A stretch of DNA of 64,000 nt. Source: Streptomyces spinosisporus (GTDB taxonomy: Bacteria; Actinomycetota; Actinomycetes; Streptomycetales; Streptomycetaceae). Shown in pieces: positions 1 through 7,345 of this stretch. The notes under the pieces are model-generated. The model searched no databases. It saw only the letters and a list, made by a program, of their open reading frames with translations, and was not told where the DNA came from. Position numbers and translations under genes: made by a program. The first letter of the stretch is position 1; every line of letters begins with the position of its first letter. Location: the NCBI RefSeq assembly GCF_022698145.1, contig NZ_JALDAX010000015.1, forward strand, positions 62,001-126,000, written 5' to 3'.

Positions 1-94
1 GACGCGCTGGGTCACCCCGCAGGAGTTCCTGGCCCTCGACCCGATCTTCGAGGGCGACCGCGAGTTCTTCGAACGGATCCTGCCGGACCTGTGA
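1..94 (+). CDS. C-terminal fragment of an unidentified protein
   Basis: An open frame runs from the window edge to a TGA at 92-94 and encodes about 30 residues ending in FFERILPDL. The composition (acidic, with WVTPQEF and ALDP near the start) has the codon bias of a real Streptomyces gene. The tail resembles the end of a small globular enzyme, possibly a hydrolase, but it is too short to assign. It converges with the Ser/Thr kinase gene, whose stop lies about 10 bases away. The 5' part is outside the window. Confidence 0.5.
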   Translation, partial: TRWVTPQEFLALDPIFEGDREFFERILPDL

Positions 95-104
95 CGAGCC
101 AGGA

Positions 105-1478
105 CTACAGCCCCTGCGCCTGCTCCTGCCCTTGCGCGAGCCCTTGTTCGTGTACGACGCCCCGGTCGTGCCCGATCCCGCGCGCGGGACCCTGACAGCC
201 CTGGGCCGCCGCGATGCCGAGCGCCACGAGCAGCGTCACGACGACGAACACGAACAGCCGCTGGCGCAGCAGCCGCGGATTGGCCGGCCGTCGCCCCGTC
301 CCCGTCATCCTGGGCGCCGGACGCCCCGTACCACTGCGCGGGGCGGGCCGGTTGCCGGTGCCCGGACGGGCCGTGTTCCGCGCGGAGGGCGTGGGCCGCG
401 ATCCGGAGCGCTGCGAGGGCGCGGGACCGCCACGGGGGGCGCCGTTGCCCCGCGAGGGAGCCGCACCGCCCCGGACCTGGGACGAGGGCCCGCGGGAACC
501 GGTGGACGTACCCCGAGGCGCGGGACTTCCCGGGGGACCCTGCGGACGGCGGGGCTCGCGCTGCTGTTCCGGATAGGTCTCGGCGAGCCGCCCGGTGGGC
601 CGGTCCGCCTCACCGGCGCGGGGCGCGGGCGGCCGGGCGTCGGTCGGCCCCTGGGTCTCGCGGGCGGCGATCTCCTTGAGCCGCAGCGACAGTTGGAGGG
701 TGCTGGGCCGGTCCTCGGGGTCCTTCGCGAGACAGGCACGCAGTAGCGGAGCCAGCGCGTCCGGAACGCCGTGCAGCTGCGCCTCCTCGTGGACCACGCG
801 GTACAGCATCACCTCGGAGCTGCCGTGCCCGAAGGGCGAGTCGGCCATGGCGGCGTACGCCAGGGTCGCCCCGAGCGAGAACACGTCCGTGGCCGGGGTG
901 ACGGCGGCCCCGCGCACCTGCTCCGGCGCGAGGAAGCCGGGGGAGCCCACGGCAGTTCCGACGTGCGTCAGCGTGGACGCGCCGGTCGCCCAGGCGATGC
1001 CGAAGTCGATGATCCGCGGCCCCTTCGGGGACAGCAGGATGTTGGACGGCTTGAGGTCCCGGTGCACGACGCCCGCCTCGTGGACGGCCACGAGCCCCTC
1101 CGAGAGGGCGGCGCCCACGGCCGCGACGTCGGCCGCGCCGAGCGGCCCCCCGTCGGCCACCTTGTCGTGCAGCGAGGGCCCGGGCACGTACTGCGTGGCG
1201 AACCAGGGCCGGTCCGCCTCGAGATCGGCGGCGACGAGCCGCGCCGTGCAACCACCCCTGATCCGCCGCGCCGCCGAGACCTCACGCGCGAACCGCGACC
1301 GAAACTCCTGGTCCTCCGCCAGATCGGGCCGGATGACCTTCAGTGCGACGCGCTGCCCCTTCTTGTCGGAGCCCAGGTACACGACGCCCATCCCGCCCGC
1401 GCCGAGCCGCCTGTGAAGCCTGAACGAGCCGACGACACGCGGGTCCTCGCGCCTCAGGCGCATCATCGCCATCTTCAT
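105..1478 (-). CDS. Membrane-anchored Hanks-type serine/threonine protein kinase
   Basis: Predicted to phosphorylate Ser/Thr on unknown substrates from the inner face of the membrane. With GTG 1508 as residue 1, the Gly-rich loop GAGGMGVVYLG is near residue 37, VALKVI supplies the ATP-anchoring Lys (about 57), HRDLKPSN is at about 149-156, DFG at 168-170, and APEQV closes the activation segment. A Pro/Arg/Gly-rich linker of about 130 residues (low complexity) follows, then one transmembrane helix near the C-terminus and a short Gly/Gln-rich extracytoplasmic tail without PASTA repeats. The start is uncertain. GTG 1508 sits directly behind a TAAGCT -10-like hexamer (1509-1514), so I prefer ATG 1478; ATG 1472 and 1466 are also in frame. 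The missing PASTA domains argue against a PknB-type cell-wall sensor. Confidence 0.9.
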   Translation of the reverse strand: MKMAMMRLRREDPRVVGSFRLHRRLGAGGMGVVYLGSDKKGQRVALKVIRPDLAEDQEFRSRFAREVSAARRIRGGCTARLVAADLEADRPWFATQYVPGPSLHDKVADGGPLGAADVAAVGAALSEGLVAVHEAGVVHRDLKPSNILLSPKGPRIIDFGIAWATGASTLTHVGTAVGSPGFLAPEQVRGAAVTPATDVFSLGATLAYAAMADSPFGHGSSEVMLYRVVHEEAQLHGVPDALAPLLRACLAKDPEDRPSTLQLSLRLKEIAARETQGPTDARPPAPRAGEADRPTGRLAETYPEQQREPRRPQGPPGSPAPRGTSTGSRGPSSQVRGGAAPSRGNGAPRGGPAPSQRSGSRPTPSARNTARPGTGNRPAPRSGTGRPAPRMTGTGRRPANPRLLRQRLFVFVVVTLLVALGIAAAQGCQGPARGIGHDRGVVHEQGLAQGQEQAQGL

Positions 1479-1674
1479 CCCCGCTGCCCGGTCCGTGTGA
1501 CGTGGCACAGCTTACGTTTCCACGGCCGCCCGCGCGCAGAGGCCGCGCCCTCTCGGCCCGACGGATTGTCAGTGCCGGGTGCGAAACTTGAAGAGTGGTC
1601 AGGGAGCGCCTGAACTGGGGGACTTTGTCCCGCCCGTGATCCCAACCACCCACCGACGAAGGGGGATTGGACCC

Positions 1675-1950
1675 GTGAAGGGTGATCGCGTGGAGATAGT
1701 GGTGGACGCGGGGGACACGACCCGCACCTACGAGGTGGTGGCGAGCAGAGCGGGCCGCAGGGTGGAGACGGCGGTGCGCCGGGGCGTGGTGGAAGTGAGC
1801 GAAGTCACCCGCAGCGGCTCCGTGGTCCGCACGGCGCGTTTCATGGCGAACCGGGTCCTGGCCCTGGTCGAGCAGCCCATCCCCAGGGAGGACAGCTCGG
1901 AAAAGACCGGGCACACCGGGCGCCCCCTCGGGGAAGACCCTGAGACCTAG
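1675..1950 (+). CDS. Small conserved hypothetical protein, about 91 aa
   Basis: The frame is open from 1579, but GTG 1675 has a good ribosome-binding site (AAGGGGGA about 8 nt upstream) and I take it as the start. The product begins MKGDRVEIVVDAG and has alternating hydrophobic/charged beta-strand-like segments (TYEVVASRAGRRVETAVRRGVV is shortened here to TYEVVAS and VETAVRRGVVEV), followed by a polar, probably disordered tail rich in Glu, Ser and Gly. There is no signal peptide, membrane helix or catalytic motif. It is divergent from the kinase gene, with about 200 bp between the two starts. I do not recognise a function; a small RNA- or protein-binding beta fold is possible. Confidence 0.7.
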   Translation: MKGDRVEIVVDAGDTTRTYEVVASRAGRRVETAVRRGVVEVSEVTRSGSVVRTARFMANRVLALVEQPIPREDSSEKTGHTGRPLGEDPET

Positions 1951-2067
1951 GTCGCCGTCTCCACCCAGGGGAGTACGGACGGGCGCGATGCTCATCCTCC
2001 GGGAGGCCCGCCAATCGGTACGAGGGCATGACGTGCGGTTGGCCCCGGACGCCTAGATTTGAGGTCA

Positions 2068-2113
2068 AGCGGCGGGTGCAGCACTCGTCCCCCGAGGTCA
2101 GACACCCGCCGCT
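2068..2113 (+). promoter_or_regulatory. 5' stem-loop upstream of the small membrane protein gene
   Basis: AGCGGCGGGTG (2068-2078) and CACCCGCCGCT (2103-2113) form a perfect 11-bp inverted repeat around a 24-nt loop. A -10-like TAGATT lies at 2054-2059, with a weak TGACGT 19 bp further upstream, so a transcript would start about 7 nt later, at the foot of the hairpin. A role as mRNA 5'-end stabiliser or as terminator of the upstream gene is equally possible. Confidence 0.4.
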
Positions 2114-2148
2114 GCACACGACAACTGAGATCGGTCGGGAGAGGGACC

Positions 2149-2343
2149 ATGGCCCACACGGCACCGCGGACGATGATCCGCACACAGGAGCGGTACACGT
2201 TCCGCCGCCGCACGGGCCGCCGCCACCCCCTGGTGGCGACGCTGATGGCCCTTCCCCTGGCAGCCCTGCTCTTCTTCGTCTTCGACGGCTGGGAGACAGT
2301 GGCCACACAGGCGTCGTCCGTGGGTGTGATGCTGGGGCGCTGA
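2149..2343 (+). CDS. Small single-pass membrane protein, 64 aa
   Basis: ATG 2149 is preceded by GGGAGAGGG (2137-2145). The product has a basic N-terminus (YTFRRRTGRRHP), one hydrophobic helix (LVATLMALPLAALLFFVF, residues about 29-46), and a short tail ending VGVMLGR. The Arg-rich N-terminus predicts an N-in orientation. I do not recognise a named family; small proteins of this design are common in streptomycetes and often have no assigned role. It is followed by a strong stem-loop terminator, so it is probably transcribed alone. Confidence 0.65.
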   Translation: MAHTAPRTMIRTQERYTFRRRTGRRHPLVATLMALPLAALLFFVFDGWETVATQASSVGVMLGR

Positions 2344-2430
2344 GCGGCGACCCCAGGCCCGGAAGAGCGGTCCGGGCGGGGACATCCACCCATGAAACCC
2401 CGTGGGGACGGGGGTGCGGCGGACGGCAAA

Positions 2431-2464
2431 AATGCCGGCGCAGCTGGGGAGCTGCGCCGGCATT
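2431..2464. terminator. Strong factor-independent-type terminator hairpin
   Basis: A perfect 15-bp stem (AATGCCGGCGCAGCT and its complement) surrounds a GGGG loop, flanked by GGCAAA on the left and GCTTTTGCC on the right. It can act on transcripts in either direction and closes the small membrane protein gene ending at 2343. Confidence 0.85.
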
Positions 2465-2552
2465 GCTTTTGCCCTCGTACCCCCGACGGAGCCGCCGTCC
2501 GGGCACCGCCCCGCCTTACCCTCGTGGCAGAACCGCCGCCCCAGGGAGCCCC

Positions 2553-3497
2553 GTGACCACCACCCCCCTGCTCTCCGAGCTCACCGCCAGAGCCAAGGCC
2601 AGGGCGCATCCGCGCACGGACACCTGCCCCTGCACAGCGGCGACCCTCGCCGACCGTCCCGACGCCACCGTCGTGCGTCACGCGGACACCGTCGCCAAGG
2701 CCCACGCCCCGGGCACCCCCCTCGGCGACCTCGTCCCCCGCCTCGCCACTGCCACCCGCCTGCCCGGCATCCTCCTCGCCCCGCTCAGCCCGGCCCCCGT
2801 CGACCTGACCCCGCACGCCCGCCTCGTCACGTTCTGGCCCTACGGCACCCCCGTGGACCCGGACACCCCCGAAGCCGCCCCCTGGGAAGCCGCGGCCACC
2901 CTCCTCGCCCGCCTCCACCGCACCCCCGCCCCAACCCCCTTGCCTCCCATGCGAGGTCCGGCCAAGGCGGCCCGGGCCGTCACCCGCCTCACGGCGACGG
3001 GCCGCACCCACCCCGCCACGTCACCCGTCCTCAAGGCCTGGGCCGCCCTGCCCGCCTGGGCGCGGGACGAGGCCCCCATGCCGGACGACAGCACCCTCTG
3101 CCACGGTGACCTCCACCTCGGCCAGCTCGTCCGCCACCCCGCCCCCGACGGCCCCTGGCTGCTGATCGACGTGGACGACCTCGGCACCGGCGTCCCGTCC
3201 TGGGACCTGGCCCGCCCGGCCGCCTGGTACGCCTGCGGGCTCCTGCCACCCGACGAATGGACCCGCTTCCTCACCGCCTACCGCGCGGCCGGCGGTCCGG
3301 CCGTCCCCGCCGACGGCGACCCCTGGCCCGCCCTGGACATCCCGGCCCGCGCCCTCACGGTGCAGACGGCCGCCCGTGCCGTCGCCAAGGCCGTGGTGGA
3401 GGGCCGCCCGCTCGACGAGGTCGAGGTGTCCATGATCGACGCATGTGCCCGAATGACCTCGCTCCCGCCGGAGTTGAGCACGGGCTGTGCGAAGTAA
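2553..3497 (+). CDS. Aminoglycoside phosphotransferase-fold (APH/choline kinase-like) protein
   Basis: Predicted small-molecule kinase of the APH family, 314 aa; the substrate is unknown. GTG 2553 follows AGGGAG (2543-2548). The C-terminal lobe carries the catalytic loop LCHGDLHLGQLV (Brenner-type HGD; the usual Asn is replaced by Gln, as in a subset of the family) and the metal-binding segment LIDVDDLGTGVPSWDLARP. The N-lobe is short and proline-rich with a weak nucleotide-binding signature. The gene is probably housekeeping rather than a resistance gene. Codon use is extremely GC-rich, even by the standard of this window. Confidence 0.85.
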   Translation: MTTTPLLSELTARAKARAHPRTDTCPCTAATLADRPDATVVRHADTVAKAHAPGTPLGDLVPRLATATRLPGILLAPLSPAPVDLTPHARLVTFWPYGTPVDPDTPEAAPWEAAATLLARLHRTPAPTPLPPMRGPAKAARAVTRLTATGRTHPATSPVLKAWAALPAWARDEAPMPDDSTLCHGDLHLGQLVRHPAPDGPWLLIDVDDLGTGVPSWDLARPAAWYACGLLPPDEWTRFLTAYRAAGGPAVPADGDPWPALDIPARALTVQTAARAVAKAVVEGRPLDEVEVSMIDACARMTSLPPELSTGCAK

Positions 3498-3577
3498 GGT
3501 GCAACCGACCGCAGCCGGACAGAGTCTGTCCTGGCGAAACACGAAGCAGGACCGACCGGCGAGGAGTTGAGCCGACC

Positions 3578-3874
3578 ATGCAGTGTCCGAAGTGCCATGC
3601 GCCGATGCACACGTACAACCGCAACGGTGTTCAGATCGAGCAGTGCAGCGGCTGTCGTGGAATCTTTCTCGACTACGGCGAGCTGGAGGCGCTGACCCGT
3701 CTGGAGTCCCAGTGGAGCCAGCCCGCGCCGCCGCCCCCGGGCGCTCCGCAGGCGTACCCGGCCGCGCCCGCGCCCGCCTGGGGCGCCCCGCACGGTGGCC
3801 ACGGGGGCCACTACGGCGGCCACGGCGGCCACCACCGCCACAAGAGCTTCGGCCACATGCTGTTCTCCAGCTGA
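3578..3874 (+). CDS. zf-TFIIB-type zinc-ribbon protein with Gly/His-rich tail
   Basis: A 98-aa protein starting at ATG 3578 behind GAGGAG. The N-terminus MQCPKCHAPM...IEQCSGCRGIFLD holds two CxxC pairs that form a zinc ribbon of the TFIIB-like family, followed by the acidic helix YGELEALTRLES typical of that family. The second half is Pro/Ala-rich and ends in Gly-Gly-His repeats, which could bind Zn, Ni or Cu. The molecular role of the family is unknown. The gene is followed at once by a terminator and convergent tRNA genes. Confidence 0.85.
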   Translation: MQCPKCHAPMHTYNRNGVQIEQCSGCRGIFLDYGELEALTRLESQWSQPAPPPPGAPQAYPAAPAPAWGAPHGGHGGHYGGHGGHHRHKSFGHMLFSS

Positions 3875-3898
3875 CGCCGACGGCCACCGACGGACGAC

Positions 3899-3928
3899 GA
3901 AGCCCCCGGCCGCAGGGCCGGGGGCTTC
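3899..3928. terminator. Bidirectional terminator between zinc-ribbon gene and tRNA cluster
   Basis: A perfect 13-bp stem (GAAGCCCCCGGCC with its complement) has a GCAG loop. It lies between the plus-strand zinc-ribbon gene and the last minus-strand tRNA-Val and can serve both. Confidence 0.88.
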
Positions 3929-3934
3929 GGTGTG

Positions 3935-4006
3935 TGGACGATACTGGGATTGAACCAGTGACCTCTTCCGTGTCAGGGAAGCGCTCTCCCGCTGAGCTAA
4001 TCGTCC
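3935..4006 (-). tRNA. tRNA-Val(GAC), copy 3 of the cluster
   Basis: Read on the minus strand, a cloverleaf is present with acceptor GGACGAT/ATCGTCC, discriminator A, and anticodon stem CTTCC/GGAAG around the loop CTGACAC (anticodon GAC). 3' CCA is not encoded. The sequence is identical to the copy at 4136-4207. It is the last tRNA of the minus-strand cluster Gly-Cys-Val-Val-Val. Confidence 0.96.
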
Positions 4007-4040
4007 TCGGGACCACGAACCGCAGGTCGTGGGTGCTGCG

Positions 4041-4112
4041 TGCGCGATACTGGGATTGAACCAGTGACCTCTTCCGTGTCAGGGAAGCGCTCTCCCGCTG
4101 AGCTAATCGCGC
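4041..4112 (-). tRNA. tRNA-Val(GAC), copy 2 with a variant acceptor stem
   Basis: The body and GAC anticodon are the same as in the two flanking copies, but the acceptor stem is GCGCGAT/ATCGCGC instead of GGACGAT/ATCGTCC. Both changes are compensated on the opposite arm, so the fold is kept. CCA is not encoded. Confidence 0.96.
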
Positions 4113-4135
4113 GGGTGGAAGCCCTGGGGCTTCAG

Positions 4136-4207
4136 TGGACGATACTGGGATTGAACCAGTGACCTCTTCCGTGTCAGGGAAGCGCTCTCCCGCTGAGCTA
4201 ATCGTCC
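4136..4207 (-). tRNA. tRNA-Val(GAC), copy 1 of the cluster
   Basis: Cloverleaf with acceptor GGACGAT/ATCGTCC and anticodon loop CTGACAC (GAC); 72 nt without CCA. It is identical over its length to the copy at 3935-4006. It lies just downstream of tRNA-Cys on the same strand. Confidence 0.96.
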
Positions 4208-4208
4208 T

Positions 4209-4282
4209 TGGAGGTGGAGACGGGATTTGAACCCGTGTAGACGGCTTTGCAGGCCGTTGCCTCGCCTCTCGGCCACTCCACC
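4209..4282 (-). tRNA. tRNA-Cys(GCA), CCA encoded
   Basis: Acceptor GGTGGAG/CTCCACC, discriminator U, and a templated CCA end (complement of 4209-4211). Anticodon stem ACGGC/GCCGT encloses CTGCAAA, giving anticodon GCA. Unlike its neighbours it carries its own CCA. Confidence 0.96.
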
Positions 4283-4321
4283 AGGAGTGCAGGGGGTCGG
4301 GAAGATCCCCTCGATCCTTCG

Positions 4322-4394
4322 AGCGGACGACGAGGCTCGAACTCGCGACCTCAACCTTGGCAAGGTTGCGCTCTACCAACTGAGCTACGTCCGC
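4322..4394 (-). tRNA. tRNA-Gly(GCC)
   Basis: Acceptor GCGGACG/CGTCCGC, anticodon stem CAACC/GGTTG around TTGCCAA (anticodon GCC), T-loop GTTCGAG. It is the promoter-proximal member of the minus-strand cluster. CCA is not encoded. Confidence 0.96.
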
Positions 4395-4559
4395 CTGTCG
4401 TTTCGGTCCGCTCACGCGTCCCGGCGACGAGGTGAACTCTAGCGGATTCCGGAGCCAGTACAAAAACGCGTTTGCGCAGCGTGCTGCGCTGCACCTGCTC
4501 GGTGATGCGGCCGGGGCCGCCGAGGGGACACGGCCGGGTCACCTTCACGACACCCGCCC

Positions 4560-4565
4560 TAGACT
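4560..4565 (+). promoter_or_regulatory. -10 element of pabB, probable leaderless start
   Basis: TAGACT ends 7 nt before the GTG start at 4573, and no Shine-Dalgarno sequence is present. Transcription would begin at or next to the start codon. No convincing -35 hexamer is visible. Confidence 0.5.
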
Positions 4566-4572
4566 CGACAGC

Positions 4573-5613
4573 GTGCTCGACCTGCCACCTCTGGCCCGTT
4601 TCGGCGACCGTGTCGCCACCGGGCTCCTCGACGTCACCGGCGATCCGGCGGCCCTCGACTCCACCGGCTTCTGGGCCGTCGTGGCGGATTTCGAGGGCCG
4701 GTTGACATGCGCCCGCTTCCGGGACGTACGGGACGAGCGGGTGCCTCCGCCGGTGCCCGGCCGGTGGCGGGGACCGGCCGCCGGTGACTGGACGTCCTCG
4801 CTCGACCGCGCCGCGTACACGGCGGGCGTGCGGCGCATCCGTGAACTCATCGCGGCCGGTGAGGTCTACCAGGCGAACCTGTGCCGAGTGTTGTCCGCAC
4901 CCGTCCCGCCCGAGGCGGACGTGGACGCGCTGACCGCGCTGCTGGCGCGCGGCAACCCGGCGCCGTACGCAGGAACGATCCGGCTGCCCGGGCACGGTGT
5001 CGAGATCGCCACCGCCTCGCCCGAGCTGTTCCTGCGCCGCGCCGGGCGCGTCGTCGAGTCCGGGCCGATCAAGGGCACGGGCCGCACCGAGGCGGATCTG
5101 CTGGACAAGGACTACGCCGAGAACGTGATGATCGTGGACCTGGTCCGCAACGACATCGGGCGCGTCTGCGCCACCGGCAGCGTCACCGTCCCCGACCTGT
5201 GCGCCGTGGAGAAGCACCCCGGGCTCGTCCATCTCGTCTCCACGGTCCGCGGCGAGCTGCGCGCGGGCGCCGGCTGGCCCGAACTGCTCGACGCCGCCTT
5301 CCCGCCCGGCTCGGTCACCGGTGCTCCCAAGTCCAGCGCCCTGCGGATCATCGACGCGCTGGAGCGTGCACCGCGCGGTCCGTACTGCGGGGGCATCGGC
5401 TGGGTCGACGCCGACCGCGGGACGGCCGAGCTCGCCGTCGGCATCCGTACCTTCTGGATCGACCGCGCGGAGGGCGCTCTGCGCTTCGGCACAGGCGCCG
5501 GTATCACCTGGGGCTCCGACCCCGAGGCGGAGTGGCGCGAGACCGAGCTGAAGGCGTCCCGGCTGCTCGCGGTAGCGTCGGGGACGTACGAGGTGAGCGG
5601 CGCGGACTTGTGA
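4573..5613 (+). CDS. pabB: Aminodeoxychorismate synthase component I (chorismate-binding enzyme)
   Basis: Converts chorismate plus ammonia (from a PabA glutaminase encoded elsewhere) to 4-amino-4-deoxychorismate for p-aminobenzoate and folate synthesis. The 346-aa product is a short form lacking the N-terminal tryptophan-binding-like half of TrpE. The chorismate-binding core is clear: ASPELFL, GPIKGTGR, ENVMIVDLVRNDIGRV, HLVSTVRGEL, FPPGSVTGAPK and YCGGIGW. The Lys in PIKGT is the PabB marker (TrpE usually has Ala there) and argues against anthranilate synthase. GTG 4573 is preferred because the conserved N-terminus LDLPPLARFGDR starts here and a -10 box lies just upstream. The pabC gene follows after 11 bp and is probably co-transcribed. 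Confidence 0.9.
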   Translation: MLDLPPLARFGDRVATGLLDVTGDPAALDSTGFWAVVADFEGRLTCARFRDVRDERVPPPVPGRWRGPAAGDWTSSLDRAAYTAGVRRIRELIAAGEVYQANLCRVLSAPVPPEADVDALTALLARGNPAPYAGTIRLPGHGVEIATASPELFLRRAGRVVESGPIKGTGRTEADLLDKDYAENVMIVDLVRNDIGRVCATGSVTVPDLCAVEKHPGLVHLVSTVRGELRAGAGWPELLDAAFPPGSVTGAPKSSALRIIDALERAPRGPYCGGIGWVDADRGTAELAVGIRTFWIDRAEGALRFGTGAGITWGSDPEAEWRETELKASRLLAVASGTYEVSGADL

Positions 5614-5624
5614 GGTGGGCACCA

Positions 5625-6446
5625 GTGAAGATCTGGCTCGACGGCGGGCTGCAGGACATCGAGTCCGCCCGCGTCTCCGTCTTCGACCACGGACTGACCG
5701 TGGGCGACGGCATCTTCGAGACGGTGAAAGCGGTGGACGGCAGGCCGTTCGCGCTCACCAGGCACCTCGACCGGCTGACCCGTTCCGCGCGCGGCCTCGG
5801 CCTGCCCGACCCCGACCTCGACGAGGTGCGGCGCGCGTGCGCCGCCGTCCTCGACGCCAACCCGATGCCGTACGGACGGCTGCGCATCACGTACACCGGC
5901 GGTCACGGCCCGCTCGGCTCCGACCGCGGTGAGCACGGTCCGACGCTCGTGGTCGCCCTCGGCGAGGCCACCCGGCGCCCCGACTCCACGGCCGTGATCA
6001 CCGTCCCGTGGACCCGCAACGAACGCGGCGCCCTGACCGGCCTGAAGACGACCTCGTACGCCGAGAACGTCGTCGCACTCGCCCGCGCCCACCAACAGGG
6101 CGCGTCCGAGGCCCTGTTCGCGAACACGGCCGGGCAGCTGTGCGAGGGCACCGGCTCCAACGTCTTCGTCGTCCTCGACGGCGAGATCCACACGCCGCCC
6201 GTGGCCTCCGGCTGCCTCGCGGGCATCACGCGCGCGCTGGTCGTCGAGTGGACCGGCGCGAAGGAGACCGACCTGCCGCTGGACGTCCTGGAACGCGCGG
6301 ACGAGGTCTTCCTCACCTCCTCCCTGAGGGACATCCAGGCCGTGCACCGTGTCGACGGGCGCGAACTGCCGGGCACGCCCGGCCCGGTGACCGCCAAGGC
6401 CGTACGGGTCTCCGACGAGCGCTCGGCGGACGACCAAGATCCGTGA
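5625..6446 (+). CDS. pabC: 4-amino-4-deoxychorismate lyase (class IV PLP aminotransferase fold)
   Basis: Splits aminodeoxychorismate into p-aminobenzoate and pyruvate using PLP, the step after PabB. The 273-aa class IV fold shows IWLDGG and DHGLTVGDGIFETVKA at the N-terminus, the PLP-Lys segment GLKTTSYAENV (about residue 145), and the phosphate-binding CEGTGSNVFVV. GTG 5625 has the ribosome-binding site AGGTGGG; an alternative GTG at 5610 overlaps the pabB stop (GTGA). A branched-chain or D-amino-acid aminotransferase of the same fold cannot be excluded by motifs alone, but the pabB neighbour supports PabC. Confidence 0.88.
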   Translation: MKIWLDGGLQDIESARVSVFDHGLTVGDGIFETVKAVDGRPFALTRHLDRLTRSARGLGLPDPDLDEVRRACAAVLDANPMPYGRLRITYTGGHGPLGSDRGEHGPTLVVALGEATRRPDSTAVITVPWTRNERGALTGLKTTSYAENVVALARAHQQGASEALFANTAGQLCEGTGSNVFVVLDGEIHTPPVASGCLAGITRALVVEWTGAKETDLPLDVLERADEVFLTSSLRDIQAVHRVDGRELPGTPGPVTAKAVRVSDERSADDQDP

Positions 6447-6462
6447 GCGCCGGGAAAACAGG

Positions 6463-6491
6463 CTGACACGGTGGGGCACGGCGGGTAGAAC
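6463..6491 (+). promoter_or_regulatory. Promoter of the GNAT gene (CTGACA-17-TAGAAC), leaderless
   Basis: CTGACA at 6463-6468 and TAGAAC at 6486-6491 are spaced by 17 bp, a near-ideal sigma-70/HrdB layout. The ATG at 6499 lies 8 nt after the -10 box, so the transcript probably begins at or within 1-2 nt of the start codon. No ribosome-binding site is present. Confidence 0.6.
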
Positions 6492-6498
6492 TCCCCTG

Positions 6499-7323
6499 AT
6501 GACCACGACTCTGCGGCCGACCGAGCCGCTCCAGCGCGCCGCGGACGGGACCCGTTCGCGGCGCTACCAGGTGTGCGTGAACAGCCGCCCCGTCGGCACC
6601 GTCCGCCTCGGCACCGCGCCCCAGTTCCCGGACTCCGTGGCCCGCATCCTCGATCTGCGCATCGACGAACCGGACCGCCACCGGGGCCGGGGCACGGTGG
6701 CCGCGCTCGCCGCGGAGGAGGTGGCGCGCGGCTGGGGATGCCGGCAGATGGAGGCGCTCGTGCCCGGCGACGCCGGGGCCGCGCTGCGGCTCGCCGGTGC
6801 GCTCGGCTACGTCCACCGCAACCGCGGCATGGAGAAGCAGCTCGGCGACACCCCGCCCACCCTGCCGGCCGGCAGCGCGGGCCGCCCCATGACCGAGCCC
6901 GAGTTCGAGGAGTGGCTCGCGACCGAGAAGGAGGCCTACGCGCGCGTGTGGATCGAGCGGGGCGTCCCCGAGACCGATGCGCACGAGATGTCCCTCAGGA
7001 GCCACGCGACGCTCCTGCCGCAGGGCCTCGCCACCGAGGGCATGCGGTTCAGCGTGCTCGAACACGAGGGAACCCGGGTGGGCACCCTCTGGATCGCCCT
7101 GCCCGAGGACAAGGCCTACGTCTTCGATGTCCAGGCCTACGCGGCCCACCGCGGCCGCGGACACGGCCGTACGCTCATGCTCCTCGCGGAGACGCAGGCG
7201 ATCGAGGCCGGCCGGAGCGTCCTCGGGCTCAATGTGTTCGCGGGCAACACCCCGGCCGAGCGGCTGTACGAGTCACTCGGCTACGAGACGACGCGGTACG
7301 TCCTGTACAAGAACCTGCTCTGA
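6499..7323 (+). CDS. Tandem-GNAT N-acetyltransferase
   Basis: A 274-aa protein with two GNAT modules. The first (residues about 25-115) has an acetyl-CoA loop DRHRGRGTVAALAAEE. The second (about 130-274) has AAHRGRGHGRTLMLLAE followed by LGLNVFAGNTPAERLYESLGYE, a complete motif A/B. The C-terminal module therefore looks catalytic and the first less so. The acceptor substrate is unknown. It is convergent with the DsbA-like gene after a 22-bp gap and appears monocistronic behind its own promoter. Confidence 0.88.
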   Translation: MTTTLRPTEPLQRAADGTRSRRYQVCVNSRPVGTVRLGTAPQFPDSVARILDLRIDEPDRHRGRGTVAALAAEEVARGWGCRQMEALVPGDAGAALRLAGALGYVHRNRGMEKQLGDTPPTLPAGSAGRPMTEPEFEEWLATEKEAYARVWIERGVPETDAHEMSLRSHATLLPQGLATEGMRFSVLEHEGTRVGTLWIALPEDKAYVFDVQAYAAHRGRGHGRTLMLLAETQAIEAGRSVLGLNVFAGNTPAERLYESLGYETTRYVLYKNLL

Positions 7324-7345
7324 GACGCACGGGCCTGCTCCGGGC

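Noticed and set aside
2553-3497. Antibiotic-resistance phosphotransferase
   Set aside because: The fold is APH-like, but the catalytic loop lacks the usual Asn and nothing in the surroundings suggests a resistance cluster; a housekeeping small-molecule kinase is more likely.
4573-5613. Anthranilate synthase component I (TrpE)
   Set aside because: The PIKGT Lys, the short length and the pabC neighbour favour PabB.
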